Positions 30,558-39,286 of a stretch of DNA of 64,000 nucleotides are shown here, one piece after another. Every line of letters begins with the position of its first letter. Within the stretch, counting starts at the first letter, position 1. Source of the DNA: Chitinophaga filiformis (GTDB lineage Bacteria; Bacteroidota; Bacteroidia; Chitinophagales; Chitinophagaceae); the NCBI RefSeq assembly GCF_023100805.1, contig NZ_CP095855.1:1550001-1614000 (forward strand), written 5' to 3'. The notes below the pieces were generated by a model. It was not told where the DNA came from. It ran no database searches and saw only the letters and a list, made by a program, of their open reading frames with translations. A program made the position numbers and the translations under genes.

Positions 30558-30740
30558 TTAATTTTGTCCGTACTTATCTAACAAAGTGCTGGCTTGCTTC
30601 CCCAATGCCAGTGCATCCCTGAGCCTATTGAGAAAGTGGCCCGTTCCCAGGAGCGTTTCCACCCGTTGCTGGTAGCCTGTTGTTTTGATGTGGACAAACC
30701 TTTCTCGTATTGTTTTGCTGTTATTTAAGACACCCGGCAT
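30558..30740 (-). CDS. small hypothetical protein, possibly a remnant
   Basis: This is a 60-residue frame divergent from the T9SS gene. The peptide (IRERFVHIKTTGYQQRVETL, then ALALGKQASTLLDKYGQN) has a natural-looking composition and codon use like the chromosome, and the minus strand has a purine-rich stretch before the ATG. I do not recognise it. It could be a genuine short gene or the leftover of a gene broken by island insertion next to it. Confidence 0.4.
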   Translation of the reverse strand: MPGVLNNSKTIRERFVHIKTTGYQQRVETLLGTGHFLNRLRDALALGKQASTLLDKYGQN

Positions 30741-30761
30741 TATCCCTGTTAATTTGTTTCA

Positions 30762-33197
30762 ATGTTTAAGAAAATTGCCCTTCTCCTGATCCTTTTTGCA
30801 AGTGTATTTACAGATACTTCCGCTCAGTATGCAGACATGGGTAGTGGTGTTATTAAAAACCACATATGGTGGTTTAACTGGAACGGGTTTGCATTGGTTA
30901 ACGGTGCATCCCGCGATTTTACTACGGACGACGGATTAAAAGTGAATATCACTTTTTCGAAAGTAAGTGGCGCCCCGCTTCCTCCAAAGGTGATGAATAC
31001 ATGGTCTGGAGCCGTACTCCATTACCTGTACGATTTCTCTGACCCGGCAATGATGCCTGCTTTGTATAATTACACCCAGGGAGAAGGCTCTTATTTTACC
31101 ATGACTGTTACTGCTACGCGGGAGGGACAGGCGGTGCCTTTCACTTTTCTGGCTGCAGATGCAGAAGGTAGCCTTAGCCCGGTGGAATATACCACGTTTA
31201 CTACCAGCGGCGGGAACTGGAGCTTCCTGGACTTCTTCAGAAATTCATCGCAGACCGGCAATCCCGTAACAGGTTGCGGTACGCAGACGATGGTAGTTTC
31301 AGATACACAAGGCTCTCTGGATGGCACTCCCTTTGGGCAGAATCCGCTCATGGCTACTGTGGCCCCGGCCAGTGGAGTACTGACTGTGGACGTAAAAATG
31401 GAAAGGACAGTGCCGGGTGGAATGGGTGTGGCATTTGCGGTGTATGCACCACTGGACAGGGGAGACCTGCCAGCCAGTTATGGATATGCAAGGCACCTGT
31501 TAAAGTATGTACGTAGCAACGGCTGTAATTTCAATCCTCCATTTCCTGCCCTCACCCAGGATGAAAGTCTGAAGCTGGGAAATATTATAGGAGATGCAGA
31601 TGGCGCCGACAATATAGACGACGATCTCAATGGTGTTGATGAAGATGCTCTTACAGCATTCCCTGATTATACCGGCAATGGCACTTACAGTCTTCAACTG
31701 CCCCTTTCCAATACAACAGGTGCTGATGCCTGGCTGACGGGGAGTTTTGACTATAACAGAAATGGGGTGTTTGATGTGAATGAAGCAGTAACGGTTGTTG
31801 TGCCGCCTGGTGCAACAGCGGCCACCCTGAACTGGACCGGTATGCCAGGGATGCTTACTACCGGTAATGGCGGGCTGTTTGCCTTCAGGTTTCGTTTGTC
31901 ATCCAATCGTGCTGCTACACAAAATGCGTCTATTGCAGCAGAGGATGGTGAGGTGGAAGACTATATGACGAGAGTGAATGCTCCATGCGCTATCACCACG
32001 AATCTTACTGCTACTGCTATCTGCGCCGGAAAATCGGTGCAGTTGCAGGCGGCGGGAGGCAGTACTTATAACTGGAGCCCGGCTGCAGGATTATCTGATG
32101 CTGATATCAACAATCCGCTTGCTTCCCCTCTTACCACGACCAACTATGAAGTAACAGTGGGAGACGCAGGTGGTTGTGGTGGGAAAGCGAATGTACAGGT
32201 AGTTGTAAATAACATAGCAGATGTTGTGACCCGTGCCGATACAACAGTTTGCAGCGGCAATCCGGTTCAGCTTAGCACACGTTCTAATGATGGTACAACG
32301 TTCAGCTGGGCACCGGCAACGGGACTGGATAATGCTGATATACTATCGCCCGTAGCGACGCCCGCTACCAGCACCCGTTATACTGTTACGGCAGATAATG
32401 GCAGCGGTTGTGTGAGCCAGTCTTCCGTACTGATAACTGTTATCCCCGGCACACTGATGTCTGTAACACCGGCTGATACGGCCATTTGTGAAGGCACTTC
32501 AATAACCCTGGAGGCAACAGGCGGGGATACTTATGAATGGCTGGAAAATGGCGTTGTGTTGCCTGCATCTGGCAATTCGATCACCATATCTCCTGATCAG
32601 GTGTCCACATATGCAGTTAACATTGTCAATCGTACCTGCAATGCAAACAAAAGTTTTGTGATACCGGTAATGGTGAATGCAATGCCTGTCACTGCCATCA
32701 CAAGTACGAATGGTATTGATTGTTCGCACGGCTCTGCCATGCTGCTTGCCACGGGAGGCGTAAAATATGTATGGGACACCGTTCCGAGCATCAGTAATAT
32801 GCAGATTGCCAACCCTGTGGTATCGCCAACGGAAACCACTACATATCATGTTACCATAACCGATGAGAATAATTGTGTTAGCCGCGATTCGATCACAGTC
32901 CCCGTAGACTTAAGTGCCGGATTGAGTGTATACCCTATGCCATCAGCCTTTACACCCAATGGTGACGGGAAGAACGACTGCTTTGGCCTGAAATACTGGG
33001 GCGGCGTAACGGCACTTGAATTCAGGATATATGATCGCTGGGGCGTGTTAGTGTTCAGTACAAAAGATGCAGGCACCTGTTGGGATGGTACGTTCAAAGG
33101 CGTATTGCAACCTGTGGGTGCGTATGTATATTTCGTAAAAGCTAAAACACTTTGTGGTGAAATTGAGCGGAAAGGTGTAGTCACCTTAGTGCAATAA
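30762..33197 (+). CDS. T9SS-exported GEVED/gliding-motility C-terminal domain protein
   Basis: This protein has 811 residues. Residues 1-22 form a signal peptide (KKIALLLILFASVFTDTSAQ). The N-terminal third (to about 240) is beta-rich and resembles CshA-type fibrillar repeats. A GEVED domain covers about 270-410, with the calcium-like acidic stretch GDADGADNIDDDLNGVDEDA and the late signature AEDGEVEDYM. Three Ig/PKD-like repeats follow, each starting near an ICAGKSV, VCSGNPV or ICEGTSI pattern. The final 90 residues are the type B T9SS sorting domain (FTPNGDGKNDCFG, then YDRWGVLVF and WDGTFKG). It is expected to be exported and held at the cell surface as an adhesin-like protein. It stands alone, with a terminator 25 bases downstream. 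Confidence 0.88.
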   Translation: MFKKIALLLILFASVFTDTSAQYADMGSGVIKNHIWWFNWNGFALVNGASRDFTTDDGLKVNITFSKVSGAPLPPKVMNTWSGAVLHYLYDFSDPAMMPALYNYTQGEGSYFTMTVTATREGQAVPFTFLAADAEGSLSPVEYTTFTTSGGNWSFLDFFRNSSQTGNPVTGCGTQTMVVSDTQGSLDGTPFGQNPLMATVAPASGVLTVDVKMERTVPGGMGVAFAVYAPLDRGDLPASYGYARHLLKYVRSNGCNFNPPFPALTQDESLKLGNIIGDADGADNIDDDLNGVDEDALTAFPDYTGNGTYSLQLPLSNTTGADAWLTGSFDYNRNGVFDVNEAVTVVVPPGATAATLNWTGMPGMLTTGNGGLFAFRFRLSSNRAATQNASIAAEDGEVEDYMTRVNAPCAITTNLTATAICAGKSVQLQAAGGSTYNWSPAAGLSDADINNPLASPLTTTNYEVTVGDAGGCGGKANVQVVVNNIADVVTRADTTVCSGNPVQLSTRSNDGTTFSWAPATGLDNADILSPVATPATSTRYTVTADNGSGCVSQSSVLITVIPGTLMSVTPADTAICEGTSITLEATGGDTYEWLENGVVLPASGNSITISPDQVSTYAVNIVNRTCNANKSFVIPVMVNAMPVTAITSTNGIDCSHGSAMLLATGGVKYVWDTVPSISNMQIANPVVSPTETTTYHVTITDENNCVSRDSITVPVDLSAGLSVYPMPSAFTPNGDGKNDCFGLKYWGGVTALEFRIYDRWGVLVFSTKDAGTCWDGTFKGVLQPVGAYVYFVKAKTLCGEIERKGVVTLVQ

Positions 33198-33221
33198 GAT
33201 ATACTGGTATTACTGCCTGAA

Positions 33222-33252
33222 GGCCCTGTAAAGACATTTGCAGGGCTTTTTT
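33222..33252 (+). terminator. terminator of the T9SS protein gene
   Basis: GGCCCTG (33222-33228) pairs with CAGGGCT (33241-33247) with one G-T pair, and is followed by six T residues. Confidence 0.8.
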
Positions 33253-33488
33253 ATGCGTACATGTGCTGATGCGATGAATCTGTTTTCTGATCCCTCAATA
33301 CCGAAATGCAAGCCGACCATTACCACTAATGGCGTTGCCAGTATTGCCGGCGTCTTCGCGGGAGGCGATTGTGTAAATGGCGGCAAGGAAGTGATGGATG
33401 CTGTCCGGACAGGAAAAGGCGGTGTTATAAAATGATTGTGGATGAAAACAAAGAAGTGCTTCAAAAGGTCATTGAGGAAGGAGGGTGA
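33253..33488 (+). pseudogene. C-terminal remnant of an FAD/NAD(P)-linked oxidoreductase
   Basis: A frame at 33253-33435 encodes the peptide VASIAGVFAGGDCVNGGKEV ending MDAVRTGKGGVIK. This matches the conserved C-terminal FAD-binding stretch (G-V-F-A-G-G-D-x-x-x-G-G) of glutamate-synthase small-subunit/PreT-like proteins, such as dihydropyrimidine dehydrogenase subunits. The rest of the enzyme is missing. A second piece of 18 codons (33432-33488) overlaps it as ATGA. It is best read as a deletion remnant of an operon end. Confidence 0.55.
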
Positions 33489-33703
33489 ATGGGGCATGCG
33501 GCATAAATATGTATTGATGTGAGGGGAACGGGATTTAGATAATTTAAAATAGATTTGTATCTTCACCGATTACTAGTTGAATTTCAGTACTATTTAGATA
33601 AATATGCAGTCGTGAGCTACTCAGGGGGACAAGAAACACTTTTCGGAAAATTTTAAATGTATCAACCGGGATGCGGGGACAGATGATCCGTCCGCGCTGA
33701 CAT

Positions 33704-33844
33704 ATGCCGATAATAGAACAGGTTTACAGGAGATCTCATGCACATATCTTAAACAATATTGGTGTCTGGCCTATTGAAGTACTTTCAGACAACCCGGGGC
33801 AATCCTTATATGATGTAACAGCGCAGATTTTAAGTTTTCATTGA
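33704..33844 (+). CDS. 46-codon frame in a decayed stretch
   Basis: The frame encodes a peptide starting MPIIEQVYRRSHAHILNNIG and ending YDVTAQILSFH. I do not recognise it. It sits in the 500-base gap 33489-33989, which otherwise holds no gene that I can support. It may be a relic of a longer gene or chance. Confidence 0.25.
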   Translation: MPIIEQVYRRSHAHILNNIGVWPIEVLSDNPGQSLYDVTAQILSFH

Positions 33845-33989
33845 AGCGATCCACAACTATAGACGAGAGACCAGACAAAATAAAGTTCGTAAAGACTGGT
33901 AAATGCCAATCTTTAAAGTGTATAAAAGACAATTAAATACTAAAGCGCATTACCACTGACCTAATAGAGAAGTTAAAATAAATTAAGTT

Positions 33990-36281
33990 ATGAACAGATT
34001 ACTCATGCTCTTCTATTGTATGACGAGTTGTTTGATCCCCTGCCTGGCACAGGAGAAAGTGCCGTCAGCGGTCCTTCAACAGCTTCTGAGGAAGGAACGT
34101 CCGGATACAGCTGAACTGCGGATGCTGTTCAGCGCCGGTGTTTCATATATCAACAGGCCCGGTATTGAGCCGGGTGATATAGATACTGCTTCAATGTGCG
34201 CAGCAAAATTGCTTAAATATGCTGTAAACACTGGCCATAAGCTATGGGAGGGAAAGAGTAATCTGCTCTATTCGAAGATATTCCGTGAACAACATGATGT
34301 TGTGAAAGGGAAAGAGTATATACTGAAAGCGGAGGCTATATTTAAAGAACAGCAGCAAAAGGAATCTCTTGCCGATACCTATGTCGAACTGTGTGACTAT
34401 TATCAGCCGGTAGACGTTGAAAGTCTTAATATGAAGCTTAAGTACTATCGCGAGGCAGCAGTGCTCTATGGAGAATCCGGTCTGAAATTAAAACAGGCAG
34501 ACGCGCTTTACAGGCTTGGCGACTACTACAGCTTCCTTCCAGACTACAACGAATCGAAAAAGGTATTGCTGCAGGCACTGGCAATTTTCAAAGAAGTACA
34601 TGTTGAAGAGCTGCAAGGCATATACAACTTGTTGGGGGCAATTTACAACCAGCTGGGAGATTCCGATAATGCCCTGAAATATGTGCTGTTGTCATTGAAG
34701 ACAGCGCAGGCGGTTGGAGATAGCAGTACACAGCTTTGTACAATTTACAACAGGTTAGGAATGATCTATATAAGGGTGGATGATATTCCTAAAGCCATGC
34801 AGAGCTTTCAAAGGGCCCGGGAAATAGCATTGCGATTAAAAGATACTGCCGCTATGCAGATACTGGCCCGTAACATTGGCCAGGCTTATCAGAAGATGAA
34901 TAAGCCTGCAGACGCATTGAAGATCCTGAAAGAAGAGGAGCGTAACTATCCGCCAAAAAGCCAGGAAAACAGGATACTGATGTTTGAAAGTATTTTAAAT
35001 GCCTACTGCCTGCAGGGTGATTTTAAACGCGGGGCCGTTTATGCGCAGCAACTGGAAGATCTGCGGCGTACCATGTATCCTGACGATGCTTACCTGGAAT
35101 ATGTTTATACTGCACTGGTCAACTATTACCTGGGTATTCACCAGTTCAATACAGCGCACCAGTATGCGCAGGTAATGCTGGCAGTAGCCAGTAAGAGCGG
35201 TAATCTGTCTTTCCGGGCAAAATCATGCTCTTTCCTTTACCGCGCAGATTCTGCCCTGGCCAACTATAAAGAAGCGCTTGACTATTACCGGATGTATAAA
35301 CTGGCTAACGATTCTTTGTTTAATATCGCGAAAATGCAGAAGATCGGTTATCTGCAGGTGCAATTCGAAACAGAGCAGAAAGATCAGGCGTTGATGTTGA
35401 AAGAACGGAATATTGAACTGCTCACCCAGGAGGCGCAGGCGGCCCGCTTCACCAGAAACGTGATCATCGGCGGTGCAGGTATGTTGATTGCGCTGCTATT
35501 GTTAGGGTACAATCGTTATCAGTTGAAATTGAGTAGCAACCGGCAGCTGAAGCAACAGCAGGATGAAATTAACCGCAAAAATCAATCACTGCAGGAGTTG
35601 ATCAGTTCCCAGAATAAATTGCTGGGTGAAAAGGAATGGCTGGTGAAAGAGATCCATCACCGTGTTAAAAATAATCTTCAGATCGTTATGAGCCTGCTGA
35701 ATACGCAGGCTGCCTTTCTTGATGATAAAGATGCGCTGAATGCTATCAGGGAAAGCCGCTACCGGATGCAGGCCATATCCCTTATCCATCAGAAGCTTTA
35801 CCAGTCAGACAATGTGGCACTGATAGATATGAGCACGTATATTAACGAGCTCGTAGTATTTCTGAAAGATGGTTTCTCTGATGTTAACAGAATAAAATTT
35901 GATCTTCAGATTGCACCGGTGAAGCTTGATGTATCACAGTCGGTACCGGTAGGCCTGATCCTGAATGAAGCAATTACCAATGCTATCAAGTATGCGTTCA
36001 CAGGTAACGGCACTATTATCGTTTCCCTGCAACCTACAGGTAACGACGTCCTGACGCTTGTGATTGCCGACAACGGGAAGGGCTTCCCGGATGGCGAAAT
36101 ACCTACCCAAAAAGATTCTATGGGCATGATGCTGATGCATACGCTGGCGGAACAACTGGATGGATGTCTGGATATTAAAAGCTGTAGCGGGGTTACTATC
36201 ACTGTCAGATTTAAATACCAGGAGAAAGAAACTATTGATAAACCGGTGCAGCTTGAGGAGAATGTTGCGGATTATATGTGA
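33990..36281 (+). CDS. TPR-containing sensor histidine kinase (HisKA_2 type)
   Basis: This protein has 763 residues. A signal peptide or first membrane segment spans 1-20. About seven TPR-like repeats lie at 90-460 (for example LQGIYNLLGAIYNQLGDSDN and QLCTIYNRLGMIYIRVDD), forming a periplasmic sensor. One transmembrane helix is near 493-508 (IIGGAGMLIALLLLGYNRY). A coiled coil follows, then the phospho-acceptor box EIHHRVKNNLQIVMSLLNTQ with H near 554, then a HATPase domain with LILNEAITNAIKYAF and IADNGKGFPDG. No response regulator is adjacent on the same strand, so its partner is unknown. Confidence 0.92.
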   Translation: MNRLLMLFYCMTSCLIPCLAQEKVPSAVLQQLLRKERPDTAELRMLFSAGVSYINRPGIEPGDIDTASMCAAKLLKYAVNTGHKLWEGKSNLLYSKIFREQHDVVKGKEYILKAEAIFKEQQQKESLADTYVELCDYYQPVDVESLNMKLKYYREAAVLYGESGLKLKQADALYRLGDYYSFLPDYNESKKVLLQALAIFKEVHVEELQGIYNLLGAIYNQLGDSDNALKYVLLSLKTAQAVGDSSTQLCTIYNRLGMIYIRVDDIPKAMQSFQRAREIALRLKDTAAMQILARNIGQAYQKMNKPADALKILKEEERNYPPKSQENRILMFESILNAYCLQGDFKRGAVYAQQLEDLRRTMYPDDAYLEYVYTALVNYYLGIHQFNTAHQYAQVMLAVASKSGNLSFRAKSCSFLYRADSALANYKEALDYYRMYKLANDSLFNIAKMQKIGYLQVQFETEQKDQALMLKERNIELLTQEAQAARFTRNVIIGGAGMLIALLLLGYNRYQLKLSSNRQLKQQQDEINRKNQSLQELISSQNKLLGEKEWLVKEIHHRVKNNLQIVMSLLNTQAAFLDDKDALNAIRESRYRMQAISLIHQKLYQSDNVALIDMSTYINELVVFLKDGFSDVNRIKFDLQIAPVKLDVSQSVPVGLILNEAITNAIKYAFTGNGTIIVSLQPTGNDVLTLVIADNGKGFPDGEIPTQKDSMGMMLMHTLAEQLDGCLDIKSCSGVTITVRFKYQEKETIDKPVQLEENVADYM

Positions 36282-36394
36282 ATATAACCTCTGAAGGAAT
36301 CCTCCGGTTTTATACATGTATTATCGGGTGTGATCAGCCCCGGTCGGCAGAAGATAATGCCAGCGCATCGCCGGGATGATGGACCTGTATGTCA

Positions 36395-36766
36395 TTATAC
36401 CGGTATTTTTATTTTTTCACGCTGGGCATTTCCCCAGTCGGCCAGAGATTGAACAATAGGAAGCAGGGTTTTTCCCTCTTCGCTCAGTGCATATTCCACC
36501 CGCGGAGGTACTTCCGGAAATGCAAAGCGTTCCACGAAACCATATTTCTCCAGTTCTTTCAATTGCTGCACCAGCATGCGCTCGGAAATATTTGGAATGA
36601 GTGCTTTTAGCTGACTATAACGCACCCTGTTGTGGCCCAGATGCCAGATAATGCCTGGTTTCCACCGGCCTCCCAGTATCCGCACTGCGATAGCCATTCC
36701 ACATGTTTCATACAGCTCTTTCGCATTGAGTGTATTGGTCGAGGTCTCTTTTCTCATTTCTAACAT
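36395..36766 (-). CDS. HxlR-family transcriptional regulator
   Basis: This protein has 123 residues with the HxlR winged-helix signature: CGMAIAVRILGGRWKPGIIW, then RYSQLKALIPNISERMLVQQ, then ELEKYGFVERFAFPEVPPRV. A cysteine (C27 in ETCGMA) sits at the position used by YodB/HypR-type members to sense electrophiles or disulfide stress. It is divergent from a short-chain dehydrogenase, with two identical 16-base repeats between them, which suggests it controls that gene and itself. Confidence 0.9.
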   Translation of the reverse strand: MLEMRKETSTNTLNAKELYETCGMAIAVRILGGRWKPGIIWHLGHNRVRYSQLKALIPNISERMLVQQLKELEKYGFVERFAFPEVPPRVEYALSEEGKTLLPIVQSLADWGNAQREKIKIPV

Positions 36767-36773
36767 GTTTGTC

Positions 36774-36866
36774 AGTAATTAACAATTTCAAACCAGCATG
36801 TCAAAGATAGTTATAATGTATGCGACGTGTTCAATTCTTACTGTTTAGTAAGTAATTAACAATTTC
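36774..36866. promoter_or_regulatory. direct repeats in the HxlR/SDR divergent promoter region
   Basis: AGTAATTAACAATTTC occurs identically at 36774-36789 and 36851-36866, once near each divergent gene. The core GTAATTAAC is nearly palindromic, like HxlR/YodB-type operators. Binding is inferred from position. Confidence 0.6.
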
Positions 36867-36931
36867 CCGCGTACTTATCCGGGGCCTCAGGCTGATCTAT
36901 GTTTGCGCCTCAATAAATCAATCGGGATATT

Positions 36932-37666
36932 ATGGAAACAAGGAACATTGCCTTGATTACAGGCGTAGGCAGAAAAGAAGGCCTGGGATATGAAACGGCC
37001 AGGCAATTGGCGAGGCTGGGGTATAAGGTGGTCATCACCGCAAGGGATCACCGGAAAGCTGAACAGCTTGCGGCGATGATGTTGCATGAGCACCTGGATG
37101 CTATCGCAATGGAACTGGATACCACTGATGCAGACAGCGTCAACCGCTGTGAACGACAGGTTACAGAACGATTCGGCCGCCTGGATGTACTGATCAACAA
37201 TGCGGGTGTTATGACAGATTTGACATCTACAATCGCTACCGCTAACCTGGAGCTTGTAAAATCATGCTTTGACAGCAATGTGTTTGGACCCTGGCAGGTG
37301 ACACAGGCATTCCTGCCATTGCTCAGGAGGAGCGCTCAGCCACGTATCGTGAATGTAACCAGTGGTATGGGCTCTTATGACGATCCTGATTTTGGCCTGC
37401 ATCATTTCCCAGGAGCGCTGTCAACATATGCACTGACGAAACTTACGTTCAATGCACTGACAGTAAAAGCTGCAAAAGAATTGAAAGATGAACGGATATT
37501 GGTGAATGCAGTATGTCCTGGTTTTACCGCTACCTATGAAGGATTAAAAGAGCAGGGCGCAAGACCGGTAGAAGATGGTGCGAAAAGCATTGTGTGGGCT
37601 GCTACGTTAGCGGCAGATGGGCCTACGGGAGGATTCTTCCGTGATGGGAAGCCATTGCCGTGGTGA
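36932..37666 (+). CDS. short-chain dehydrogenase/reductase
   Basis: This protein has 244 residues, full length for a classical SDR oxidoreductase that uses NAD(P)H. The cofactor motif is ITGVGRKEGLGYETARQLAR (a TGxxxxxG form). NNAG is at VLINNAGVMTD. The catalytic Ser is in VNVTSGMGSY and the YxxxK motif is in YALTKLTFNAL. The C-terminal GPTGGFFRDGKPLPW is typical of carbonyl-reductase-like members. Control by the divergent HxlR gene suggests a role in detoxifying reactive carbonyls or quinones, which is inference. Confidence 0.9.
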   Translation: METRNIALITGVGRKEGLGYETARQLARLGYKVVITARDHRKAEQLAAMMLHEHLDAIAMELDTTDADSVNRCERQVTERFGRLDVLINNAGVMTDLTSTIATANLELVKSCFDSNVFGPWQVTQAFLPLLRRSAQPRIVNVTSGMGSYDDPDFGLHHFPGALSTYALTKLTFNALTVKAAKELKDERILVNAVCPGFTATYEGLKEQGARPVEDGAKSIVWAATLAADGPTGGFFRDGKPLPW

Positions 37667-37677
37667 TGAGATGTGGT

Positions 37678-37713
37678 GAAAATAAAAAGCCACTGCAGGG
37701 GCTTTTTATTTTC
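37678..37713. terminator. bidirectional terminator between SDR and response regulator
   Basis: GAAAATAAAAAGCC (37678-37691) and GGCTTTTTATTTTC (37700-37713) are perfect inverse complements around an 8-base loop, so T-rich tails exist on both strands. It serves the convergent SDR and response-regulator transcripts. Confidence 0.85.
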
Positions 37714-37722
37714 AAACAAGGA

Positions 37723-38139
37723 TCACATATCCTTAAAAATTTCAGCAATAGCGTTTTTCAGTTCTGAAGCCAGTAAAGGTTTCTTTAACAGTTTCAGCAC
37801 CATCGGGTTTGCATAGGTACGACTGAGGTCTCCATAATCGAGAGATGACGATACCATGATGATATGGCACTGTGATTTGATCTTTGCAGGATAGGCGTAA
37901 AATGCTTCCAGGAATTCAAAGCCATCCATCTCCGGCATTTGTATGTCCAGCAGCAATACTGTGGGCGGTATTTTCGGCAGGGTGATATTAGAAGACAGGA
38001 ATTCAAGCGCCTTGTTTGCGTTGTTAAAGGCAAGCACAGTTCTGCTGATCTGTTGCAGCGTGATAAGTCGCTCGTGCAGCAGCAGATCTACTTCATTGTC
38101 ATCTATCAGTATTACACGTAAATCAGGAATCGAAATCAT
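37723..38139 (-). CDS. single-domain response regulator
   Basis: This protein has 138 residues, a stand-alone receiver domain of the Rcp1/CheY kind. The acidic pocket is in VILIDDNEVDL, the phospho-acceptor Asp is in LLLDIQMPEMDGFEF, Ser/Thr is in IIMVSSSLDY, and Lys is in LKKPLLAS. It has no output domain. It is last in a three-gene cluster and overlaps the upstream hybrid kinase by 17 bases. Confidence 0.92.
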   Translation of the reverse strand: MISIPDLRVILIDDNEVDLLLHERLITLQQISRTVLAFNNANKALEFLSSNITLPKIPPTVLLLDIQMPEMDGFEFLEAFYAYPAKIKSQCHIIMVSSSLDYGDLSRTYANPMVLKLLKKPLLASELKNAIAEIFKDM

Positions 38140-39247
38140 TTCTGTTGGGAATGCTTATTTCAAATTGTGTACCTTCTCCATATTTTGATTCAACGTTGAT
38201 AGTACCGCCAATTTTATTCAGCGCTTCTTTTACAATATACAAACCAATACCACTTCCTGGTTTATTATTATTTTTTGAACGGAAGAACATCTTGAAGATG
38301 TTGTTGAGATGTTCACTAAGTATTCCTATTCCATTATCTTCTATGGACAGGGTAGCTTTATGAGGCTCTACCTTCACTGACAGTATCACTTTCGGATGAC
38401 TCTCATCCGGTTTCTGATATTTCACAGCGTTCGAGATCAGGTTATTCAGAATAACACTGATACGGAAAGTATCTCCCTTGAAATCTACCGGCTGATCTAC
38501 GTTCACCTGGAACTGGATAGCCGTGTTCTGATGACGGAAGGATGCGATACATTCCTGGATGAGATGTTCAAAGTCGATCTTTTCATATTCCACATCCAGC
38601 CTTGAATTGCGGTAATATTCTATGATCTTCTGTATGAATCCGTCCAGTTTGAGGATGCATGCTTCAATCATGTTAAGATAACCGTTGGGGTCGGTCACCG
38701 AGTTGTCGAGCCGGCTCAGGTTAATGATACCGAGCACAGACATGAGTGGTGAACGGAGGTCATGTGAAGTGGAGTAGATAAAGCGGTTGAGCTCATCATT
38801 GATCTTTTCCAGTTCCAGGATCTTTTCCTTCAGCTGTTTGCGGGTAGAATATATTTCGAATGCGTTGTTAATGGTGCGGTGCAGTTCATGTTCATCCCAT
38901 GGCTTCTTGATGTAGGAGAAGATATGCCCTTTGTTGATGGCATCGATAATATCTTCTACATCCGTATAACCTGTCAGGAGAATACGCATGGGGTCGGGGA
39001 GCGTATCCTTTATTTCGTTAAAGAATTCAACTCCTGTAGACACGGGCATTTTCTGGTCTGCAATGATGATGTGGACATCAATGCTTTTCAATAGTTGTTT
39101 GCCTTCCTGGGCAGAATTGGCGGTGTAAATTTCATAACTTCTGCGGAACCCGGCTTTAAAAGCATTGAGGTTATGAACTTCATCGTCAATGTACAAAATC
39201 CTGATACGGTTGTCTTTCATCCATTTTGGTTTTGTCCGCAGGTTCAA
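38123..39247 (-). CDS. response regulator-histidine kinase hybrid
   Basis: This protein has 374 residues (or 365 from Met10). An N-terminal receiver domain (ILYIDDEVHNLNAFKAGF, acceptor Asp in IIIADQKMPV) is fused to a HisKA domain (RFIYSTSHDLRSPLMSVLGI) and a HATPase domain (ISVILNNLISNAVKYQ, IEDNGIGILSEHL). There is no membrane segment, so it is cytoplasmic. The receiver-first order is typical of phosphorelay intermediates. It lies 39 bases after the membrane kinase and overlaps the receiver gene downstream. Confidence 0.92.
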   Translation of the reverse strand: MNLRTKPKWMKDNRIRILYIDDEVHNLNAFKAGFRRSYEIYTANSAQEGKQLLKSIDVHIIIADQKMPVSTGVEFFNEIKDTLPDPMRILLTGYTDVEDIIDAINKGHIFSYIKKPWDEHELHRTINNAFEIYSTRKQLKEKILELEKINDELNRFIYSTSHDLRSPLMSVLGIINLSRLDNSVTDPNGYLNMIEACILKLDGFIQKIIEYYRNSRLDVEYEKIDFEHLIQECIASFRHQNTAIQFQVNVDQPVDFKGDTFRISVILNNLISNAVKYQKPDESHPKVILSVKVEPHKATLSIEDNGIGILSEHLNNIFKMFFRSKNNNKPGSGIGLYIVKEALNKIGGTINVESKYGEGTQFEISIPNRNDFDS

Positions 39248-39286
39248 CTTTCAGGTTGATCAAATGGATTATCCTGCGTGGGTATA

